This document shows positions 23,641 to 30,341 of a stretch of 34,033 bases of DNA, piece after piece; the first letter of the stretch is position 1; each line of letters opens with the position of its first letter. This DNA is from Cloacimonetes bacterium UBA5210 (GTDB lineage Bacteria; Cloacimonadota; Cloacimonadia; Cloacimonadales; Cloacimonadaceae), in assembly GCA_002412625.1 (NCBI GenBank), contig DHVK01000028.1:1-34033 (forward strand). Direction: 5' to 3'. The translations under genes were made by a program, and so were the position numbers. A model generated the notes under the pieces. The model did not search any database, was not told where the DNA came from, and saw nothing but the letters and a program-made list of their open reading frames with translations.

Positions 23641-26532
23641 ATGAAAAAACATTGGCTTATCATATTAGCCGTTATGCTGATCACTTCCGCTTTTGCGTAT
23701 GAAGTGGTAGCATATCATGAAGACTTCGAATCCGGCGCTGATGGCTGGATGATGTACGACGGCACCTTTAGCCCCAATGATTGGCATATTTACAATTATG
23801 GTGGCACTCAAGGTGACGCATGGTGGATGGGAGATCCCGATCTCGCTTCCGGAACACACATCGGTGGTTATTATGATCACCAATACCTGGTGATGGATAC
23901 TCCCGCTCGCACGCTTAGCACGGCAAACGCGAACTTAACTTTCAAAATGAGACTCGGCCTGGAAACCCCCGGTACCAGCCAACAGAATCCAGAATACAAT
24001 GGCTGGGATTCATTCAACGTGCGTATCTCCACCGATGGTGGCACCACCTGGAACGTGATCACCGGCAGCCCCGCTTATCACTTCACCAGTTCCTATGCTT
24101 TTGGCAGTGAGCACGGTGAAGGCGTAAATGTTCCTGGCTGGGGCGGCATGCTTACCGATTGGACCACAGCGACCTTCAATCTTTCCGCCTATGTGGGCCA
24201 AAGCGTAAAAATCCGCTTTGCCTTTGCCTCTGACCCTGCTCATTGTACCAGTGATGAAGCCCAGTTGTTTGGCGTGATGGTCGACGACATCTCTTTTGGC
24301 GGATATACCAACAATGGTACCGATGATGGCCAGATGACCTGGTCCAGCCTGGTTCCCTTGGGTGGACAGCTCTGGCACATCGCAACCGAAGCCGGCGCAC
24401 CCTCACCCACACAGGTGATGAAAAACCAAAACGCTCAAGGCAGCTACAATCCGAATATGCTGAATTACCTGGTAAGCCCCTCCATCACCCTGCCCTCCAG
24501 TGGTGATATCAGAGCGGATTTCATGATCATGGGTAGCTTCATCGATGCCGGCACCTTCCCGGATGTGGAATACTTCGGCTGGGAAATCTCTCCGGACAAC
24601 GGCACCACTTGGAACGCGATGAGCAATCCTTATGCCAATCCTGATATAGATAACTACGTTTACAGCAGTGCTCCGGATATATGGATGTCCATGGTGGACA
24701 GCTATGATGGTGTGGAAGGAATCATCACCGATTTCGCCGGCCAGACCGTTAAATTCCGCTGGTACTTCAAGTCAAACGCTACCGTAAATGGCATCGGCCT
24801 CATGATTGACGATTTCAAGATCATCAACGATGTCTTTGTAGCTCCTCCGGAAAACCTGATTGCCGAAGTCGATGGCAGCAACGTGAACCTGCAATGGACC
24901 GAACCCGGCGGAACTCCTCCGCCTCCTCCCGGTTTCAGCGATAACTTCGATGCTTACAACGATTTCGCGCTCACCTTCGGCGACTGGACTTTGGTAGATA
25001 GTGACCTTTCCAACACTTACGGCTTCACCGGTATCACATTCCCGAATAGCGGCAGCCCCATGGCTTACATGGTATTCAATCCCACCACTACCACTCCTCC
25101 TTTGGAAGGAACCACAGCCTTTAGCGGTGCAAAAATGGCTGCCAGTTTCGCAGCTACAACTCCTCCCAACAACGATTGGATGATCACTCCGCAGTTCACT
25201 CCGGAAGTGGGCCATAACTTCACTTTCTGGGCAAAGAGCTATACTGCGGATTATGGTTTGGAACGCTTCAAGGTTGGCGTCTCCACCACCGGAACCAATC
25301 CTTCAAACTTCACAATCATCAGCGGCGCAAGCCATGTGTCCGCTCCTACAACCTGGACCAGTTATTCTTATAGCCTGAACGCCTATGCCGGCCAGCCCAT
25401 CTATGTTGGCATTCAATGCTTATCTGATGATGCCTTCATCTTCTTCGTGGACGATGTGGCAGTGATGGGCAACCAACAGCTTGCCGCTCTGAACACCACC
25501 AGCGTGCCGCAGAGCAGCACTGCCAACGTCTCCAGAGCCCTCAATCCCATCAACTACGGACCTGTGGAAGGCATCGCCAGCACCAGAACATTCCGTGACG
25601 TAAATGCATACAAAGTATATCGCAACGGAATCATGATCACCGAACTTCCCGGCACAGTGACCGAATATACCGAAATGAACGTGGAAGGCGGACTGCATAG
25701 CTACTATGTAACCGCGATGTATGGTGACAACGAATCTCCTGCCTCGAACACCCAAACCGTAATGGTGATCCCGGCTGACCATGCCGTATCCGCCAACGAC
25801 GACGGCAGTGCCGAGATGGCGCTCAACCTGCCTTCTCCCCAACAAATGGCTGTGTACCACAACACCTTCTCAAACACTTCTGTGGAACTGAAATACGCTG
25901 CCGTTTACGTGGAAAGCCTGAATACCGCGCAGATCGTTTTGCGTGTGTTTGAAAGAGATGAAGAAACCGGTATGCCCGGTGCCATGGTTGGACAGCAGGT
26001 TCAGTATCCTGCCGCAAGCATCGTTCCCGGCTGGAACTACATCCCGATCCCGGACGAAAGAATCATCCCCAGCGGACGCTTCTTCCTGAGCTTGCTGGTA
26101 ACCCCGAACCATCACGGTATCGGTGTGGACACCAGCTCCAACGGCCATAGCTACATCACCACCAGTGGCGTCTGGGGCGCATACGCTGAAGGCGAAATCA
26201 TGATCCGCGCGATCGTGGTTCCCGGCCTTTCCAACGACGATAACGTTGCACCTGCTCTCAAACTGAGCGCCAGCAACTATCCGAACCCCTTCAACCCCAC
26301 CACCACCATTTCCTACAGCGTCCCCACCAGCGGAATGACCAGCGTGAAGGTCTTCAACCTGAAGGGTCAGAAGATCAACACCTTGGTGAATGGTGAACTT
26401 AATGCCGGAAACCACAGCGTTGTTTGGAACGGCACCGATGCCAACGGTAAAGCGGTAGCCAGCGGATTGTACTTTGTGCGTGTGGAAAACAGCGCCAAAG
26501 CCGTAACCCGCAAAATGCTGCTCTCCAAATAA
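23641..26532 (+). CDS. exported multidomain protein with choice-of-anchor J modules and C-terminal sorting domain (963 aa)
   Basis: Probably exported through a type IX-like route and anchored at the surface. AGGAGG lies just before the ATG. The signal peptide is MKKHWLIILAVMLITSAFA. Anchor J / MAM-like modules start near residues 24 (HEDFESGADGW) and 220. An Fn3-like segment near 400 (LIAEVDGSNVNLQWTEPGG) runs into a proline-rich TPPPPPGF linker. A cleaved-adhesin-like module follows at about 435-620 (FSDNFDAY ... NDWMITPQF ... FFVDDVAVMG). A second Fn3-like segment (AYKVYRNGIMI) and a beta-rich domain (about 730-860) come next. The sorting domain starts near residue 880 with YPNPFNPTTTISYSVP, continues through VKVFNLKGQ and VWNGTDANGK and ends TRKMLLSK. 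It is related to the 650 and 5704 gene products, but only this one carries the sorting signal. The ligand is unknown. Confidence 0.92.
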   Translation: MKKHWLIILAVMLITSAFAYEVVAYHEDFESGADGWMMYDGTFSPNDWHIYNYGGTQGDAWWMGDPDLASGTHIGGYYDHQYLVMDTPARTLSTANANLTFKMRLGLETPGTSQQNPEYNGWDSFNVRISTDGGTTWNVITGSPAYHFTSSYAFGSEHGEGVNVPGWGGMLTDWTTATFNLSAYVGQSVKIRFAFASDPAHCTSDEAQLFGVMVDDISFGGYTNNGTDDGQMTWSSLVPLGGQLWHIATEAGAPSPTQVMKNQNAQGSYNPNMLNYLVSPSITLPSSGDIRADFMIMGSFIDAGTFPDVEYFGWEISPDNGTTWNAMSNPYANPDIDNYVYSSAPDIWMSMVDSYDGVEGIITDFAGQTVKFRWYFKSNATVNGIGLMIDDFKIINDVFVAPPENLIAEVDGSNVNLQWTEPGGTPPPPPGFSDNFDAYNDFALTFGDWTLVDSDLSNTYGFTGITFPNSGSPMAYMVFNPTTTTPPLEGTTAFSGAKMAASFAATTPPNNDWMITPQFTPEVGHNFTFWAKSYTADYGLERFKVGVSTTGTNPSNFTIISGASHVSAPTTWTSYSYSLNAYAGQPIYVGIQCLSDDAFIFFVDDVAVMGNQQLAALNTTSVPQSSTANVSRALNPINYGPVEGIASTRTFRDVNAYKVYRNGIMITELPGTVTEYTEMNVEGGLHSYYVTAMYGDNESPASNTQTVMVIPADHAVSANDDGSAEMALNLPSPQQMAVYHNTFSNTSVELKYAAVYVESLNTAQIVLRVFERDEETGMPGAMVGQQVQYPAASIVPGWNYIPIPDERIIPSGRFFLSLLVTPNHHGIGVDTSSNGHSYITTSGVWGAYAEGEIMIRAIVVPGLSNDDNVAPALKLSASNYPNPFNPTTTISYSVPTSGMTSVKVFNLKGQKINTLVNGELNAGNHSVVWNGTDANGKAVASGLYFVRVENSAKAVTRKMLLSK

Positions 26533-26568
26533 ATAGCATAGTGAACCCTTAGCGGTTCATCCAATAAG

Positions 26569-26603
26569 ACCCCGATTCAGCAATGGATCGGGGTTCTCTT
26601 TTT
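26569..26603 (+). terminator. intrinsic terminator after the 963-aa gene
   Basis: ACCCCGAT (26569-26576) pairs with ATCGGGGT (26587-26594), followed by TCTCTTTTT. A smaller GAACC/GGTTC hairpin precedes it (about 26542-26557). Confidence 0.88.
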
Positions 26604-26647
26604 GGGGAAGAATCACTCCCCAGAGCTTTCCTTCTCTCTGGCACCCC

Positions 26648-26732
26648 GCTTCATCAGCGCTATCTGAAGCTGATTTTAGGCTGTTATCATGCTCTGCCCA
26701 TAGCTTGATAACAGCTTCAGAGCAGCTTTGGC
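26648..26732. repeat. repeat family C, copy 2 with long inverted repeat
   Basis: GCTGTTATCA (26680-26689) pairs perfectly with TGATAACAGC (26706-26715). Outer arms AAGCTG (26667-26672) and CAGCTT (26723-26728) extend the structure. The sequence aligns with 12985-13078. There is no T-run, so it is unlikely to be a terminator. Confidence 0.65.
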
Positions 26733-26754
26733 ACAGATTATGAAGTCCAGGTTC

Positions 26755-27230
26755 AGGAACTCGTTTCTCCCGAAACGTTTTTCTGTCAGATAGCACCCAG
26801 CTTGAAACAAAACAGTACCAAGTTGAAAGAAACACCGAGCCCCAGAAACATTGGCTCAGTGAACAACAAAGACAAAGCCAAGCCCCAGATAACACCACCA
26901 AACCCCAGAAATCACCGTTGAGATAAACTCTTCAGCAAAATGGCTTTGGCGGGTAATCGACAGAAAAACGGCTCAGAGAGATGTGTTCCGATAGGAACTC
27001 GTTTCTCCCGAAACGTTTTTCTGTCAGATAGCACCCAGCTTGAAACAAAACAGTACCAAGTTGAAAGAAGCACCGAGCCCCAGAAACATTGGCTCAGTGA
27101 ACAACAAAGACAAAGCCAAGCCCCAGATAACACCACCAAACCCCAGAAATCACCGTTGAGATAAACTCTTCAGCAAAATGACTATGGCGGGTACTCGACA
27201 GATAAACGGCTCAGAGAGATGTGTTCCGAT
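26755..27230. repeat. repeat family A variant, block as a 238-bp tandem duplication
   Basis: Two almost identical 238-bp units, 26755-26992 and 26993-27230. Each has a forward copy (26756 and 26994, hairpin CGTTTCTCCCGAAACG followed by TTTTTCTGTC) and an inverted copy (26959-26989 and 27197-27227). The stem differs from family A elsewhere by compensating changes. Units differ at only a few positions, mostly near the inverted copy. They lie upstream of fur, with only about 35 bases between the second unit and the TTGACA at 27266. Confidence 0.9.
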
Positions 27231-27265
27231 AAAGCTCAGAAAGGCGTGTCCGGGCACGATTGTAC

Positions 27266-27312
27266 TTGACAAAAAAGCCGCGTCGCTGATCTTGGTGCAA
27301 ATGATTCTCATT
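27266..27312 (+). promoter_or_regulatory. Fur-box-like operator and promoter region of the fur-feo operon
   Basis: AATGATTCTCATT (27300-27312) is a 5-bp inverted repeat around TTC. It matches the centre of the classical Fur box (AATGATAATCATT) at 11 of 13 positions. A perfect -35 TTGACA lies at 27266-27271; the -10 (around 27288-27294) is weak. The operator ends 11 bases before the fur start codon, so iron-bound Fur would be expected to repress its own operon. Confidence 0.65.
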
Positions 27313-27323
27313 AAGGATTACTC

Positions 27324-27764
27324 ATGCAAGAACACGAAAATCAGTTCCGGGACTTTCTCAAGCAAAAGGGCCTGAAACTTACTAAAAGCCGAAACTTGGT
27401 GTTGGAAGCGGCATTCAAGTTGCACGAGCATTTTGATGCCGAAACTCTTTACAGCCACATCCGCGCTGCCAATGTATCATTGGCAACGGTGTATCGCACC
27501 CTTCCCTTATTGGTGGAAGCAGGTTTGATTCAGCTGGCGGTACGCAGTGAGGGCAGAGACCGTTTTGAGCACATCCTGGGGCATCCCAAGCACGTGCATT
27601 GGATTTGCGAAAGATGCAAACAGGTTGCGGAAACCGACCTGTCATCATTGCAAGAGGCGTTGGATGCTGAAGCGAAAAGCATCAAATTCCAAATCGGACA
27701 GATAACCATAAATATTACCGGACTTTGCAGGAATTGCAGCATCGATGAATATGAACAAGATTAA
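27324..27764 (+). CDS. fur: Fur-family iron-responsive repressor (146 aa)
   Basis: A cytoplasmic metal-sensing DNA-binding repressor. It has the usual length and layout. The winged-helix N-terminal domain (residues 1-80) carries LKLTKSRNLVLEAAF and the recognition helix SLATVYRTLPLLVEAGLI. The dimerisation and metal domain has a histidine cluster (H83, H87, H90, H92). Two structural zinc pairs follow, C95/C98 (WICERC) and C135/C138 (LCRNC). AAGGA lies upstream of the ATG. The 3' end overlaps feoB by 20 bases, so the regulator and the transporter it presumably controls are translated together. The feo genes and the Fur box make Fur more likely than PerR or Zur; a peroxide- or zinc-sensing paralog cannot be fully excluded from sequence alone. 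Confidence 0.92.
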   Translation: MQEHENQFRDFLKQKGLKLTKSRNLVLEAAFKLHEHFDAETLYSHIRAANVSLATVYRTLPLLVEAGLIQLAVRSEGRDRFEHILGHPKHVHWICERCKQVAETDLSSLQEALDAEAKSIKFQIGQITINITGLCRNCSIDEYEQD

Positions 27765-29946
27765 AACCCCTATCATTGCCCTTGCCGGCAATCCAAACGT
27801 TGGCAAAACCACTCTGTTCAATGCTTTAACCGGCTCCCGGCAGAGCGTGGGAAACTGGCCCGGTGTAACCGTCGAGCACAAGAGCGGAAGCTATAGCCAC
27901 AACGGCCACAAATATGAAGTGATCGACCTGCCCGGCATCTACTCCCTCTCCGGGGGAACTCCGGATGAGCTGGTGGCGCGGAACTTTATTCTGAACGAAA
28001 AGCCGGATCTGATTGTAAACATCGTGGATGCCTCGAATCTGGAGCGCAATCTCTATCTCACGGTGCAGCTCATGGAGCTGGGCGCGCCGATCCTGATGTG
28101 TCTTTCCATGGCAGATATCGCCGAGCGCAACGGACTCCAGATCGAACTGGAGCACCTCAGCAGTCACCTGGGCTTCAAGGTGATGTATCTGACGCTAAAC
28201 AAACGCTTCAACCCCAAAGACCTGCTGGATGAAATCGAAGCCGGCCTGCAAAACCCGCCGATTCCCGCACACATAAACTATGACCCGATCGTGGAACAAC
28301 ATCTGGATAACATCTGGCATGGCGTTTTGAGCTCCGAAAAGCTGAGCGACTCAACGCTGGATAAGCCCCTGGCACAAGACATCTATTGGGCAGTGCAAAA
28401 GACACGCTGGCAAGCTCTTAAGCTTATCGAGGGCGACCCGGAGTATGTGCTGCAACTGGCAGAAGACGACCGCTTGGCATTGGAAAAAGAAGTGAGAGCG
28501 ATCGAAAAGCATCGCGGTCAGCAAGCCTCAAACGTGATTGCCGACGACCGCTATGGCTTTATCCGTGGCTTGGTGAAGGATGTGGTCAAGCGCCGCCGCC
28601 CGGGTAACTGGACATTTTCGGACAGTGTGGACAAGGTCCTGCTTTCAGGCATCTTTGGCCTCCCCTTCTTCTTCGTGGTGATGTATCTGGTATTCCTGAT
28701 CGCCGTGAGAGCCAGCGAACCCTTCATCGGCCTCATCGAAGGTGGATTATCCTGGCTGTTTATGGATCAGCTGGGTGGTTTGATGGAGATCCTGAAAGCA
28801 CCCTATTGGCTGAAATATCTGTTTAGCGATGCCCTGGGTGGTGGAGTCGTCACCATCGGCACCTTCATCCCGCCGATCTTCTTCATCTACATCAGTTTAT
28901 CCGTGTTGGAAGATAGCGGCTATATGGCGCGGGCGGCATTTATCGCGGATAAGTTTATGCGCAAGATCGGCCTGCCGGGCAAGGCATTCATCCCGCTTCT
29001 GGTAGGTTTTGGCTGCACGGTGCCGGCGATCATGGCCACCAGGACGCTTGAGAACCCCCGAGATCGACTTTTTGCCTCGCTCCTGACTCCCTTCATGAGT
29101 TGTGGCGCGAAACTGCCTGTTTACACCTTTTTGGCGATGATCTTCTTCCCCGGACGGGCGGATATCGTGATCTTCGGGCTATATTTCTTTGGCATTGTGA
29201 TGGCGCTCTTAACCGGGCTGCTGCTTAAAAGCACTGTGTTCAAAGAAGAACCCGGAAACTTCGTGATGGAGCTGCCGCCCTATCATGTGCCCACTTTCAA
29301 TGGGATCATGCTGCATACCTGGTTCCGGCTAAAAGATTTTATCCTGCGCGCCGGCAAAACGATCCTGATTGTGATCATCGCGATCAATATCCTCAGCGTG
29401 ATCATGGTGCCCAATGTCTTTAGCCCCGCGCGGGAAAGGGTCAGCGTGCTGCAAGTAGGAGGACATCTCATCACCCCGGTACTGCAACCGATGGGCATCA
29501 CCAGCGACAATTGGGAAGCCTCCGTGGCGATCATCACCGGACTCTTTGCCAAAGAAGCAATTGTGGGTACGATGCAGAGCCTGTATTCCGGCGCGGAACT
29601 CAGTATGGAAATGGCAGAGGAAGAGGCAGCGGATAACAGCCTTTCCGAGAATCTGCAAGCGAAATTCGGCAACTGGCAGGCAGCCCTGGCATACCTGCTC
29701 TTTGTGGTGCTCTATTCGCCCTGCATGGCGGCACTGGCAATGCTTTTCAAAGAACATGGCGGAGCCTGGACCTTTTTTACTTTCGTCTATCTGAATATAT
29801 TGGCCTGGCTGGTGGCAATGCTGTTTTATCAGATCACCGCGTTCAGCGCCGCATCGGTCTATTGGATCATCACCGGCATAGTGATTATCAGCTTGATCTA
29901 CATCAATCTCAAACATATAGGAAGGAACAATGTACGCACGGCGTAG
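27745..29946 (+). CDS. feoB: ferrous iron transporter B (733 aa)
   Basis: An inner-membrane Fe2+ uptake protein with a cytoplasmic G domain. G1 is GNPNVGKTT (residues 15-23), followed by the switch region SVGNWPGVTVE and G3 DLPG. G4 reads S121-M-A-D124 where the family has N-x-x-D, so the base-recognising Asn is replaced by Ser. The membrane domain has both Gate motifs: GFGCTVPAIMATR (C424) and FMSCGAKLPVY (C453). The length is normal (700-800). The start at 27745 overlaps fur, with AGGA at 27729-27732; a second ATG at 27751 is possible. It overlaps feoA by 17 bases. Regulation by the upstream Fur box is expected. Confidence 0.96.
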   Translation: MNMNKIKTPIIALAGNPNVGKTTLFNALTGSRQSVGNWPGVTVEHKSGSYSHNGHKYEVIDLPGIYSLSGGTPDELVARNFILNEKPDLIVNIVDASNLERNLYLTVQLMELGAPILMCLSMADIAERNGLQIELEHLSSHLGFKVMYLTLNKRFNPKDLLDEIEAGLQNPPIPAHINYDPIVEQHLDNIWHGVLSSEKLSDSTLDKPLAQDIYWAVQKTRWQALKLIEGDPEYVLQLAEDDRLALEKEVRAIEKHRGQQASNVIADDRYGFIRGLVKDVVKRRRPGNWTFSDSVDKVLLSGIFGLPFFFVVMYLVFLIAVRASEPFIGLIEGGLSWLFMDQLGGLMEILKAPYWLKYLFSDALGGGVVTIGTFIPPIFFIYISLSVLEDSGYMARAAFIADKFMRKIGLPGKAFIPLLVGFGCTVPAIMATRTLENPRDRLFASLLTPFMSCGAKLPVYTFLAMIFFPGRADIVIFGLYFFGIVMALLTGLLLKSTVFKEEPGNFVMELPPYHVPTFNGIMLHTWFRLKDFILRAGKTILIVIIAINILSVIMVPNVFSPARERVSVLQVGGHLITPVLQPMGITSDNWEASVAIITGLFAKEAIVGTMQSLYSGAELSMEMAEEEAADNSLSENLQAKFGNWQAALAYLLFVVLYSPCMAALAMLFKEHGGAWTFFTFVYLNILAWLVAMLFYQITAFSAASVYWIITGIVIISLIYINLKHIGRNNVRTA

Positions 29947-30238
29947 GATGAGACAATGGGGGCGCAGGTTCTTTCAGAGCCGGCGTGTGTGTGAGTGTCA
30001 AAGAGGAGACTGCCTGCCGATGAGTGAACTCACCGAAGGCGTGACCGGCACGGTGTTTTGCAACAATGACCTCCGGACAATCGAGCGTGGCATCTATGTG
30101 GGCGCAAAAATCCTGATCTTCCGTAACGAAACCGAGGAACCGAATATCATCGTGAGCGTGGGCGATGCCCGCTATGTGCTGGACCGCAGGATCGCCATGA
30201 ATATCCGGATCCGGGTGGACGAGCTGCAGGCAAGATAG
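29930..30238 (+). CDS. feoA: FeoA-domain protein, accessory to FeoB (102 aa)
   Basis: A small SH3-like cytoplasmic partner of FeoB. The ATG at 29930 is preceded by GGAAGGA (29920-29926) and overlaps the feoB end. Residues 31-102 follow the FeoA pattern: MSELTEGVTGTV, then RGIYVGAKILIF, then VSVGDARYVLDRRIAMNIRIRV. An N-terminal extension of about 30 residues is basic and holds three cysteines (CECQRGDC) that could bind metal. FeoA usually lies upstream of feoB; here it is last. Confidence 0.85.
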   Translation: MYARRRMRQWGRRFFQSRRVCECQRGDCLPMSELTEGVTGTVFCNNDLRTIERGIYVGAKILIFRNETEEPNIIVSVGDARYVLDRRIAMNIRIRVDELQAR

Positions 30239-30298
30239 CGCGCTGCGGCAAGGTTTGCCAGGCTGGGGCTCAGCTTCGGCTATGCACAGGATGCTAAA

Positions 30299-30320
30299 GG
30301 GGCGGAATCTCTTCCGCCCC
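30299..30320 (-). terminator. strong hairpin between convergent feoA and the M16 protease gene
   Basis: The perfect 9-bp stem GGGGCGGAA / TTCCGCCCC has a 4-base loop. On the minus strand it is followed by TTTAGC, so it best serves the M16 gene, 22 bases beyond its stop. It has no T-run on the plus strand. Confidence 0.75.
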
Positions 30321-30341
30321 ATATCAGTATCAGTGTGCTTG

